Shown piece after piece: positions 22,256-32,508 of a stretch of 64,000 nucleotides of DNA. The stretch is taken from NCBI GenBank assembly GCA_009363875.1, contig CM018685.1:59567648-59631647 (forward strand), in the 5' to 3' direction. The notes beneath the pieces are model-generated. The model was not told where the DNA came from. It made no database searches and was given only the letters and a program-made list of their open reading frames with translations. This stretch comes from Mikania micrantha. Its lineage: Eukaryota > Streptophyta > Magnoliopsida > Asterales > Asteraceae. Each line of letters starts with the position of its first letter. Within the stretch, counting starts at the first letter, position 1. A program made the translations under genes and the position numbers.

Positions 22256-22925
22256 CTAGGCTGACAGCTTTGTACACGTTCTGGGTTTGTGAATCCGGAC
22301 ATCAGATTTGAGTTCTTCTTTTAGGCCATTGAGAAATACCCCAAGTAAGCAATGATCGGGCCAATTGGTGACTCTTGAGGATCGCTTTGCAAACTCTTGA
22401 CGATACTCTTGCACCATTCCCGTTTGCTTCAGGCTACACAAATGTTCATCAGGATTCTGAAACTCTGCTGGTCCAAAGTGTTTCTGAAAGGCAAGGGTGA
22501 GATCTTCCCAATAAGTGACTTCTTGGCTGGTAGATAACCAAGAGAAGAGGTCGAGGGCGTCTCCTTCAAGATGCATCGAAGCAACGTCCACCTTTTCTTC
22601 ATCTGGGATATGATAGTATCGAAAATACTTCTCAGCCTTTAAGATCCAACCACGCGGGTCGCCATCGCTGTAGGTTGGGAAGTAAATTTTGTTGTAAGGC
22701 CGAAACTGTCTTCCTCCCATTTTCGATGATTCCCCATTGTCGTTCTTCCCAAAGCCAGTGCCGGACTTCTCCGCATGCGATTTGAGAGCCGCAACATCAT
22801 CCTTCAGCCGCTCCATGGCCTCTAGCTTGGCCGCAATTGCCGCGAGTTGTGTGGCGATCGGATCTGGAACGGGGTTGCTTCCAACAGTGTTCCGTGTTCC
22901 GGGTCTGAACCATGTTGGTAGTTGT
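22256..22925 (-). pseudogene. Gag of the Reina-like element
   Basis: The minus strand reads LAAIAAKLEAMERLKDDVAA (coiled-coil-like), KIYFPTYSDGDPRGWILKAE, EEKVDVASMHLEGDALDLF and LTLAFQKHFGPAEFQNPDE, the retrotransposon gag domain. The frame breaks near 22275, so the part leading to the zinc knuckle is out of frame. Confidence 0.8.
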
Positions 22926-22932
22926 CGTGATT

Positions 22933-22948
22933 CCCGGCAATGGAACCA
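22933..22948 (-). other. Primer-binding site of the Reina-like element
   Basis: The minus strand reads TGGTTCCATTGCCGGG two bases after the LTR. The position is right for a primer site. I cannot name the tRNA with confidence. Confidence 0.6.
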
Positions 22949-22950
22949 AT

Positions 22951-23246
22951 TGATAGAAACAAGATTTTTGGATATTGAAACTACTGATAGAGGATTACAA
23001 AAGCAAAGTCCAATTCGAGAAGGACCACTCTCCAAGTGTTCTACGAACAAGATAACAAAACCAAACATGAAAAACAAACAAGAAAAATACGTAATATACT
23101 TCAATCTTCCCACGTATTGCAACTGCCATTCTTCTTCAGCATATGGATCGTAACCCATGAAGCATCCAATCGAATTAGCTGGATCATTTGAGCTGACCCG
23201 GTCAACCTTCTTTCGGCGGGAATAAACCTGAACTGGAGTCTTATCA
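22951..23246 (-). repeat. Reina-like 5' LTR
   Basis: 296 bp, matching the 3' LTR apart from two substitutions and the 34-bp gap. Confidence 0.9.
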
Positions 23247-23251
23247 GTTTG

Positions 23252-23960
23252 TGCCACGACCCCTTCCAGCCTGTTTCTGCCCTTCTGCTCTTGAGAACAA
23301 GAGCTGATCAGAACTGGATTTATTTTGACCAAGGGGCTTTACCCGTTCTTCAAATGCCTTGAGACGTCCGACTGCTTCCTCAAATGGCATGGTCTCCAGA
23401 TCTGAATACTGCTCAATCGATGCAACAATCAGTAGCAGCCTGTCAGGGGCTGAGTTCAGAAGCTTCTTCACTTGTGCAGCTTCAGTAAGTTTTGATCCAA
23501 GTGCCAGAAACTTGGATGCAATTGTACCGATCTTGCTTGAGAAATCATCAACACTTTCGTTTTCCTTCATGCTTAACAATTCAAACTCCTGATTCAGAGT
23601 TTGAATTCGGGCCTTTTGTACACGGTCGGCTCCAAGATTTTGTATCTTCTGGGCATCCAAAACTTCTTTAGCCTCCTTATGCTTAGCCACCTGCAACAAA
23701 ATATCTTCCGGCAAAGTTTGAAATATAAAGGCTCTTGCCTTCTTCCGGATCTTCACGTCCACTTCAGTGTCATCCAGAGGTTCAATGGCATCCCAAATAC
23801 CTTGGGCATCCATAATCGACTCCATCTTGATTGCCCAAGAAGTGTAGTTTGATGCAGTAAGCATAGGACATTGATACGAAATTGAACCACCATCTCTGAC
23901 CGCAACAGCACCATTTGCATTGTTTCTTCCATGGTTACCATTGTGATCACCCTTGGTTAA
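23252..23960 (-). pseudogene. Copia gag, 5' half
   Basis: The minus strand encodes MLTASNYTSWAIKMESIMDA, WDAIEPLDD and QTLNQEFELLSMKENESVDD, the UBN2-type gag pattern, after a Gly/Asn-rich start near 23950. The frame is open from about 23864 to 23252 and breaks at the TSD of the nested gypsy. Confidence 0.85.
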
Positions 23961-23977
23961 TCAGATCCTTGAGCCTC

Positions 23978-23989
23978 GCTCTGATACCA
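23978..23989 (-). other. Copia primer-binding site, initiator tRNA-Met
   Basis: The minus strand reads TGGTATCAGAGC two bases inside the 5' LTR, the usual copia primer site. Confidence 0.9.
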
Positions 23990-23991
23990 AA

Positions 23992-24273
23992 TGTTAGAGC
24001 AAACAAATGGCACACAATTAACCAGCAAACTTGCTGTCGGCACAGCTTTTATTTGAAGGAAAAACAAGAGAAAACTCATTACATAAAACTCATTATTCTA
24101 GCCTCTATTTATAAGGGAAAAACTACTGCAGAATTATAAAATAAATAAAAATGGAAATGAAATAATTGTTGGGCTGTAATTGCTTGATTCTTGCTCCTTG
24201 ATTATTGACAGCTTGATTCTTGACTCCTTGATTGTTGATAGCTTGATTCTCTCAATCTCAGAATTAACTAAAA
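23992..24273 (-). repeat. Copia 5' LTR
   Basis: It matches the LTR at 14383-14663 with about 15 substitutions and small indels. Its last bases are AACTAAAA where the other LTR has AACTAACA. Confidence 0.9.
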
Positions 24274-24333
24274 AATGATTATTCTGATTTTAGGAAACCG
24301 AATCATAGCTAACAAAAATTATAGAAACCATAC

Positions 24334-24545
24334 CCAATATCCTGTATATTTGGCTAGAAAACCTACAACAAAATCATCTTTCGCATGCATCCCCATCTTC
24401 TTTTTTTGTTACTGGACAAGAAATGAATACATTGGTTATAAAAAGGCAAAAATAAAATTTAACAAAAATGCATTATAAAACAAAGCTCACACATGGATTG
24501 ATTGACCGAGAGCATCTGTATGAGTATCAGCAGAAGAAAAGTGAT
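24334..24545 (-). pseudogene. Pair of exon-like blocks (one of four copies)
   Basis: Minus-strand block 24545-24491 (55 nt) has acceptor AAGCTTTTTCAG and donor CATGT|GTGAGC and reads HFSSADTHTDALGQSIH. Block 24362-24334 (29 nt) has acceptor TTGTTGTAG and donor TTGG|GTATGG and reads FSSQIYRIL. The phases match (2 then 1) across the intron. Copies lie near 13090, 27150-27360 and 29620-29830. The matched phases and splice sites favour real exons. I do not recognise the peptide, and no long ORF supports it. Confidence 0.4.
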
Positions 24546-24782
24546 CTGAAAAAGCTTGAGCTCTTGATGATTGGTTCCTATAACAGAATCTTCTAGATTA
24601 CATCCACAATAACATAAAATAGTTGCAATGGCACCTTCAAAAAAGAGACTCAGGTACAGTAATCATCTAGTTAGAACATCTTATAATACATATTAAACTA
24701 TACACAATCCCAGCAGGAGGTTATGTGAAGTGCTCATGCTCCATTGTATCTTCAAAGAAACATGATGGGTTATATACCCGTC

Positions 24783-25577
24783 CAGGACTGTTTAAAAAGC
24801 TCGTGACATGCTCAAAAAACATCCCATTTTAAACGAGCCGAGCCGGGATTTGCTCAGCATGCGGCTCTCCTCAATTTTTATTATATATACACAAAGGAAA
24901 TATATTACATATATTAAATATACACACATACGTGTATGTGGTTCTTTTAAAAAGTGTATTTTGCCTAAGAAGGCATAAAAGGATTTTTTTTAAACTCGAA
25001 AAAAGACCCAAAAAAACTTTGCTTAAATTCATTTTGTCATCATTGGAACAGGCTTGTCGAACCTAAAACTCAAACCTTAAAAACTTGTACTAAAACCAAA
25101 ACTTAAGAAACAAACTGTTGAACCTAAAACTCAAACCTTGAATCATAAATAATAAACACTTATACTATAACCAAAACTTAAAAAACAAACTTAAACCGGA
25201 AGATAAAACCTAATAGCTAAATACCATACCCTAAAATCTAAACTCTAAAACTAGTTGTTAAAGTTAAAACTTAAAATCTAATATTGTAGGCTTCGATGAG
25301 ACGGTTCCAATGCCATCAAAATGAGTTCAATCAAAGTTCATTTGGGTAAGTTTTGAGAGGTTTTGAAAATATATTTTAGGTTTCTTAGGTAAAATAGAAT
25401 TTTTATACGACCTTTCCATCATATACATGTTCTCTTGCATATATATACAAGTGTAAAGAAAAAAACAAGCCAGCTCGAGGATCGAGAAATTTTACAAGCT
25501 CGGGCTCCAATTTGTCTGCTCGAAAGTACACGACCTTGGGCCTGAGCCAAGCATGGCACTGCTCGATTACAGCCACG
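24783..25577. mobile_element. hAT-like MITE, copy 1
   Basis: Starts CAGGACTGTTTAAAAAGCTCG and ends GCTCGATTACAGCCACG, decayed hAT-type inverted ends with the GAGCCGAGC words usual in such elements. Flanks TACCCGTC and TACCCATC form an 8-bp TSD with one mismatch. There is no transposase. The interior has degenerate CCCTAAA-like runs near 25230. Confidence 0.65.
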
Positions 25578-25590
25578 TACCCATCCACTA

Positions 25591-26718
25591 AGGTATTTCA
25601 GTGTAATAAAATTAACCGGTAAGGATTCACACAGTATTGCTCTTACCTTTACAAACTATTGAAGCAAATAATACTTGCGTAATGTTCCTATGATAAGAAT
25701 AGATACATAAACTTTCATTGACTTGCCTCTAACCTATAACTTCACCTGCATCATATGAAACAAAGAAGATGCCATTCAACGTCAAAATATTATATCAATA
25801 ACACAAAGTAACGAAGCTTAAACCTTACCATGAAAATCTTCAAAGTTTCCATGCACATCTTTGAACCTCCGAATAACATCTTGGAATAATGCTGAGAAAA
25901 AAAAATATATATATGTTTGGTCATAAATATCTGATTGCACCACAAAATGGTAATCATGGAATTACGGAACTAAGGTATTTCAGTGTAATAAAAATAACCG
26001 GTAAGGATTCACACAGTAATGCTCTTCCCTTTACAAACTATTCAAGCAAATAATACGTTCTTGTATGATAAGAATAGATACATTAACTTTCGTTGACTTG
26101 CCTCTAACCTATAACTTGACCTGCATCATATGAAATAAAGAAGATGCCATTCAACCTCAAAATATCATATCAATAACACAAAGCAACGATGCTTATAACC
26201 TTTACCATGAAAATCTTCAAAGTTTCCATGCACATCTTTGAACCTCCAAATAACATCTTGGAATAACTCTGAGAAAAAGAAATATATACGTTTGGTCATA
26301 AATATCTGATTGCACCACAAAATGGTAATCATGGAATTACGAACTAAGGTATTTCAGTGTAATAAAATTAACCGGTAATGATTCACACAGTAATGCTCTT
26401 ACCTTTACAAACTATTGAAGCAAATAATACCTGCGTCCTGTTCTTGTATGATAATAATAGATACATAAACTTTCCTTGACTTGCCTCTAACCTATAACTT
26501 GACCTGCATCACATGAAATAAAGAAGATGCCATTCAACCTCAATATGTCATATCAATAACACTAAGTAACGATGCTTAAACCTTACCTTGAAAATCATCA
26601 AAGTTTCCATGCATATCTTTGAACAACCAAATAATATCTTGGAATAATGCTTAGAAAAAGAGATATATACATTTGGTCATAATTATCAGATTGCACCACA
26701 AAATGGTAATCAGGGAAT
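25591..26718 (-). repeat. Three tandem copies of a 374-382-bp exon-bearing unit
   Basis: Units start at AAGGTATTTCAGTG near 25591, 25973 and 26347. On the minus strand each carries a block like 25891-25829 (63 nt; acceptor TTTTTCTCAG, donor CATG|GTAAGG) reading LFQDVIRRFKDVHGNFEDFH. It is followed by a second block after CATATGATGCAG that ends at TTTGTAAAG|GTAAGAGC. Further copies are at 28448, 28827 and 30879. Some copies have stops in the second block. Function unknown. Confidence 0.7.
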
Positions 26719-27618
26719 TATGAATAGTCATCAGGTGATGAGTTCAAGTGATGAGCTGACTTACAATACCATATGTGAAGGAGGCATGTGCCCACACGTG
26801 CAATTTTTCACCCATGGTACTCACATGAGGGGTGATGTCTTAAAATGCCTCGGCATTTGTGGTAAGAAGTACCAGTATGTCGTCAAGTAAAAGTGATCAA
26901 ACATAAGAAACATATCAAAACAGCTACGGACATGAAAGAAGACGGTGCGTACCTTATCTACCATTCCAGTTTCGCTCAAATGTAAACACTGTCGGGATCA
27001 TCGTCAACGTGTCTTTGACCTTTCTCATCATCTAAAGTGATAGCTGCTGATGTTTTTCAAAAATCACATCTTCACCTCCAGCTTGTGTTACCTAAATATA
27101 ACGATTGGTGAATGATTATTCTGATTTTAGGAAACCGAATCATAGCTAACAAAAATGATAGAAACCAGACCCAATATCCTGTACATTTGGCTAGAAAAGC
27201 TACAACAAAATCATCTTTCGCATGCATCCCCATCTTCTTTTTTTCTTACTGGACAAGAAATGAATACATTGGTTATAAAACGGCAAAAAAAATAAATTAA
27301 CAAAGCATTATAAAACAATGCTCACACATGGATTGATTGACCGAGAGCATCTGTATGAGCATGAGCAGAAGAAAAGTGATCTGAAAAAAGCTTGAGTTCT
27401 TGATGATTGGTTCCTATAACAGAATCTTATTGATTACATCCACAATAACATAAAATAGCCGCAATGGCACCTTTAAAAAAGAGACCCAGGTACAGTAATC
27501 ATCTAGTTAGAACATCTTATAATACATATTAAACTATCCACACTCCCAGCAGGAGGTTATGTGAAGTGCTCATGCTCCATTGTATCTTCAAAGAAACATG
27601 ACAGGTCATATACCCGTC

Positions 27619-28434
27619 TAGGACTGTTTAAAAAGCTCGTGACTTGCTCAAAAAACATCCCATTTTAAACGAGCCGAGCCGGGATTTGCTCAGCATGTGG
27701 CTCTGCTCAATTTTTATTATATATACACAAAGGAAATATATTACATATATTAAACTAACACACATACGTGTATGTGGTTCCCTTAAAAAGTGTATTTTGC
27801 CTAACAAGGCATAAAAGGATTTTTTTAAACTCGAAAACCGACTCAAAAAAACTTTGCTTAAATTCATTTTGGCATCATTGGAACAGGCTTGTCGAACCTA
27901 AAACTCAAACCTTAAAACACTTGTACTAAAACCAAAACTTAAAAAACAAACTGTCGAACCTAAAACACAAACCTTAAATCATAAATAATAAACACTTATA
28001 CTAAAGCCAAATCTTAAAAAACAAACTTAAACCGGAAGATAAAACCTAATAGCTAAATACCATACCCTAAAACCTAAACTCTAAAACTAGTTGTTAAAGT
28101 TAAAACTTAAAATCAAATATTGTAGGCTTCGATAAGACGGTTCCAATGCCATCGAAATGAGTTCAATCAAAGTTCATTTGGGTAGGTTTTGAGAGGTTTT
28201 GAAAATATATTTTAGCTTTCTTAGGTAAAATAGAATTTTTATACGACCTTTCCATCATATACATGGTCTCTTGCATATATATACAAGTGTAAAGAAAAAA
28301 ACAAGCCGGCTCGGGGATCGAGAATTTTTACAAGCTCGGGCTCCAATTTTTGTCTCGGAAAAAGTTTCAACTCGGCTCGGAAGTACACGACCTTGGGCCT
28401 GAGCCAAGCATGGCACTGCTTGATTACAGCCACG
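27619..28434. mobile_element. hAT-like MITE, copy 2
   Basis: Same element as at 24783, flanked by TACCCGTC and TACCCATC. It sits at the same place in the next module and was multiplied with it rather than inserted anew. Confidence 0.65.
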
Positions 28435-28447
28435 TACCCATCCACTA

Positions 28448-29200
28448 AGGTATTTCAGTGTAATAAAATTAACCGGTAAGGATTCACACAGTATTGCTCT
28501 TACCTTTACAAACTATTGAAGCAAATAATACCTGCGTAATGTTCCTATGATAAGAATAGATACATAAACTTTCATTGACTTGCCTCTAACCTATAACTTG
28601 ACCTGCATCATATGAAATAAAGAAGATGCCATTCAACGTCAAAATATTATATCAATAACACAAAGTAACAAAGCTTAAACCTTACCATGAAAATCTTCAA
28701 AGTTTCCATGCACATCTTTGAACCTCCGAATAACATCTTGGAATAATGCTGAGAAAAAAAATATATATGTTTGGTCATAAATATCTGATTGCACCACAAA
28801 ATGGTAATCATGGAATTACGAAACTAAGGTATTTCAATGTAATAAAATTAACCGGTAAGGATTCACACAGTAATGCTCTTCCCTTTACAAACTATTGAAG
28901 CAAATAATAGGTAAGTCCTGTTCTTGTATGATAAGAATAGATACATAAACTTTCGTTGACTTGCCTCTAACCTATAACTTGACCTGCATCACATGAAATA
29001 AAGATGCCATTCAACATCAAAATATCATATCAATAACACAAAGCAACGATGCTTAAACCTTACCATGCAAATCTTCAAAGTTTCCATGCACATCTTTGAA
29101 CAACCAAATAATATCTTGGAATAATGCGGAGAAAAAGAGATATATACGTTTGGTCATAAATATCAGATTGCACCACAAAATGGTAATCAGGGAATTATGA
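28448..29200 (-). repeat. Two tandem copies of the 378-bp exon-bearing unit
   Basis: Units begin near 28448 and 28827 (379 bp apart) and end near the GAATAGTCATCAGGTGAT block. They match the units at 25591-26718, which has three. Confidence 0.7.
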
Positions 29201-30094
29201 ATAGTCATCAGGTGATAAGTTCAAGTGATGAGCTGACTTACAATATCGTATGTGAAGGAGGCATGTGCCCACACGTGGAATTTTTCACCCACGGTACTCA
29301 CATGAGGGGTGATGTCTTAAAATGCCTCGGCATTTGTGGTAAGAAGTACCCGTATGTCATCAAGTAAAAGTGATCAAACATAAGAAACATATCAAAACAG
29401 CTACAGACATGAAAGAAGACGGTGCGTACCTTATCTACCATTCCAGTTTCGCTCAAATGTAAACACTGTCGGGATCATCGTCAACGTGTCTTTGACCTTT
29501 CTCATCATCTAAAGTGATAGCTGCTGATGTTTTTCAAAAATCCACATCTTCACCTCCAGCTTGTGTTCCCTAAATATAGCGATTGGTGAATGATTATTCT
29601 GATTTTAGGAAACCGAATCATAGCTAACAAAATTATAGAAACCGTACCCAATATCCTGTACATTTGGCTAGAAAACCTACAACAAAATCATCTTTCGCAT
29701 GCATCCCCGTCTTCTTTTCTTAATGGACAATAAATAAATACATTGGTTATAAAAAGGCAAAAAAAATTTTTTAACAAAAATGCATTATAGAACAATGCCC
29801 CACATGGATTGATTGACCGAGAGCATCTGTACGAGTATGAGCAGAAGAAAAGTGATTTGAAAAAAGCTTGAGCTCTTGATGATTGGTTCATATAACAGAA
29901 TCTTCTTGATTACATCCACAATAACATAAAATAGCCTCAATGGCACCTTCAAAAAAGAGACTCAGGGACAATAATCATCTAGTTAGAACATCTTATAATA
30001 CTTATTAAACTATCCACAATCCCAGCAGGAGGTTATGTGAAGTGCTCATGCTCCATTGTATTTTCAAAGAAACATGACGGGTTATATACACGTC

Positions 30095-30812
30095 TAGGAA
30101 TGTTTAAAAAGCACGTGACTTGCTCAAAAAACAGCCCATTTTAAACGAGCCGAGCCGGGATTGGCTCAGCATGTGGCTCTGCTCAATTTTTATTATATAT
30201 ACACAAAGGAAATATATTACATATATTAAATATAACCACATACGTGTATGTGGTTCCCTTAAAAAGTGTATTTTGCCTAACAAGGCATAAAAGGATTTTT
30301 TTAAACTCGAAAACCGACCCAAAAAAACTTTGCTTAAATTCATTTTGGCATCATTGAAACAGGCTTGTAAAACCTAAAACTCAAACCTTAAGAAACTTGT
30401 ACTAAAACCAAAACTTAAAAAACAAATTGTTGAACCTAAAACTCAAACCTTAAATCATAAATAACAAACACTTATACTAATAAAACCAAAACTTAAAAAA
30501 CAAACTTAAACCGAAAGATAAAACCTAATAGCAAAATACCATACCCTAAAACCTAAACTCTAAAACTAGTTGTTAAAGTTAAAACTTAAAACCTAATATT
30601 GTAGGCTTCGATGAGACGGTTCCAATGCCATCAAAATGAGTTCAATCAAAGTTCATTTGGGTAGGTTTTGAGAGGTTTTGAAAATACATTTTAGCTTTCT
30701 TAGGTAAAATAGAATTTTTTATATGACCTTTCCATCATATACATGTTCTCTTGCATACATATACAAGTGTTAAGAAAAAAACAAGCCGGCTCGGGGATCG
30801 AGAATTTTTACA
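30095..30812. mobile_element. hAT-like MITE, copy 3, truncated
   Basis: Same start (CGTC|TAGGAATGTTTAAAAAGC) as copies 1 and 2. It ends abruptly at about 30812, where the sequence jumps into the ATATATACGTTTGGTCATAA block of a 378-bp unit, a deletion or unequal-exchange junction. Confidence 0.65.
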
Positions 30813-31200
30813 ATATATACGTTTGGTCATAAATATCTGATTGCACCACAAAATGGTAATCATGGAATTACGAAACTAAGGCATTTCAGTGTAATAAAAA
30901 TAACCGGTAAGGATTCACACAGTAATGCTCTTCCCTTTACAAACTATTGAACCAAATAATACGTGCGTCCTGTTCTTGTATGATAAGAATAGATACATTA
31001 ACTTTCGTTGACTTGCCTCTAACCTATAACTTGACCTGCATCATATGAAATAAAGAAGATGCCATTCAACCTCAAAATATCATATCAATAACACAAAGCA
31101 ACGATGCTTAAACCTTACCATGAAAATCTTCAAAGTTTCCATGCACATCTTTGAACCTCCAAATAATATCTTGGAATAATGCTGAGAAAAAGAAATATAT

Positions 31201-32508
31201 ACGTTTGGTCATAAATATCAGATTGCACCACAAAATGGTAATCAGGGAATTATGGTCCTCATGTGATAAGTTCAAGTGATGAGGTGACTTACAATACCGT
31301 ATATGAAGGAGGCATGTGCCCACATGTGCAATTTTTCACCCATGGTACTCACATCATGGGTGACGAGACCATCATCTTCTAAGTCATAGTTCTGGAAAAA
31401 GTCACGTTGAAAAAGGTTATGATGCTATGAGAATCAAAGCATGTAAAGCATAAAAAACAATGATTATCTCAATCATACCTTATGCATTTTGAGAAGATTT
31501 AATGCTTTTCCTGACTGAAATGTATATACGTTTGGTCATATATATCAGATTGCACCACAAAATGGTAATCAGGGAATTATGGTCCTCATGTGATAAGTTC
31601 AAGTGATGAGGTGACTTACAATACCGTATATGAAGGAGGCATGTGCCCACATGTGCAATTTTTCACCCATGGTACTCACATCATGGGTGACGAGACCATC
31701 ATCTTCTAAGTCATAGTTCTGGAAAAAGTCACGTTGAAAAAGGTTATGATGCTATGAGAATCAAAGCATGTAAAGCATAAAAAACAATGATTATCTCAAT
31801 CATACCTTATGCATTTTGAGAAGATTTAATGCTTTTCCTGACTGAAATGTATATACGTTTGGTCATATATATCAGATTGCACCACAAAATGGTAATCAGG
31901 GAATTATGGTCCTCATGTGATAAGTTCAAGTGATGAGGTGACTTACAATACCGTATATGAAGGAGGCATGTGCCCACATGTGCAATTTTTCACCCATGGT
32001 ACTCACATCATGGGTGACGAGACCATCATCTTCTAAGTCATAGTTCTGGAAAAAGTCACGTTGAAAAAGGTTATGATGCTATGAGAATCAAAGCATGTAA
32101 AGCATAAAAAACAATGATTATCTCAAGCATACCTTATGCATTTTGAGAAGATTTAATGCTTTTCCTGACTGAAATGTATATACGTTTGGTCATATATATC
32201 AGATTGCACCACAAAATGGTAATCAGGGAATTATGGTCCTCATGTGATAAGTTCAAGTGATGAGGTGACTTACAATACCGTATAAGAAGGAGGCATGTGC
32301 CCACATGTGCAATTTTTCACCCATGGTACTCACATCATGGGTGACGAGACCATCATCTTCTAAGTCATAGTTCTGGAAAAAGTAACGTTGAAAAAGGTTA
32401 TGATGCTATGAGAATCAAAGCATGTAAAGCATAAAAAACAATGATTATCTCAAGCATACCTTATGCATTTTGAGAAGATTTAATGCTTTTCCTAACTGAA
32501 ATGGAGAA
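31201..32508 (-). repeat. Four near-identical 327-bp tandem repeats
   Basis: The word ACGTTTGGTCATA recurs at 31201, 31528, 31855 and 32182, exactly 327 bases apart. Copies differ at only a few positions (for example TATATGAAGG/TATAAGAAGG, AATCAT/AAGCAT). Each fuses the end of the 378-bp-type unit (GATTGCACCACAAAATGG...CACATCATGGG) to part of the 0.7-kb-type unit (GACGAGACCATCATC...TTTTCCTGACTGAAATG). The near identity means very recent amplification. Confidence 0.95.

Larger units (their letters stand above)
18156..23246 (-). mobile_element. Complete Reina-like chromovirus (Ty3/gypsy) nested in the copia gag
   Basis: LTRs of 330 and 296 bp start TGATAGAAAC and end GTCTTATCA (plus-strand reading). 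The flanks carry the perfect 5-bp TSD GTTTG at 18151-18155 and 23247-23251. Minus-strand order is primer site, gag, zinc knuckle, protease, RT, RNase H, integrase, chromodomain. The 5.1-kb size, short LTRs and C-terminal chromodomain fit the Reina lineage. The LTRs differ by two substitutions and one 34-bp indel, so insertion was recent, yet coding is disrupted at several places. Confidence 0.95.
14383..24273 (-). mobile_element. Complete Ty1/copia retrotransposon hosting a nested gypsy element
   Basis: Two LTRs of 281 and 282 bp lie in the same orientation, flanked by the 5-bp TSD AATGA at 14378-14382 and 24274-24278. The minus-strand order is LTR, initiator-Met primer site, gag, protease, integrase, RT, RNase H, polypurine tract, LTR, as expected for copia. 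Without the nested 5.1-kb gypsy the element would be about 4.8 kb, normal for the family. About 15 differences between the LTRs and several frameshifts in pol point to an older, inactive insertion. It sits in the exon-like array, and its removal rejoins the array unit. Confidence 0.95.
24274..31200 (-). repeat. Exon-like tandem array, large modules of about 2.5-2.8 kb
   Basis: Three large modules start near 24274, 27108 and 29584 (anchor ATGATTATTCTGATTTTAGG). Each holds, in order along the plus strand: two short exon-like blocks, an hAT-like MITE, two or three 378-bp subunits, and the block CACACGTGCAATTTTTCACCC...CGTACCTTATCTACC. The third module is shortened at about 30813. All three share the same MITE position, so the MITE is older than the module duplications. 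Splice-like GT/AG signals recur on the minus strand at matching places, which suggests duplicated exons of a gene. The gene is not recognised. Confidence 0.75.

Noticed and set aside
25200..25290. Interstitial telomere from CCCTAAA-like runs
   Set aside because: The words are degenerate and mixed (CCTAAAAC, TCTAAACTC) and lie within a duplicated hAT MITE.
25403..25588. Minus-strand 61-codon ORF starting MDGYVAVIEQ
   Set aside because: It covers the end of the hAT MITE and its GC-rich GAGCCGAGC words. The copy near 28239 differs by indels, so no protein constraint.
27628..27867. Minus-strand ORF repeated at 30104-30343
   Set aside because: It lies fully inside the MITE copies, and its conservation is explained by the module duplication.
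31201..32508. CRISPR-like reading of regularly spaced repeats
   Set aside because: The repeats are contiguous 327-bp units without short unique spacers, in a plant nuclear context.
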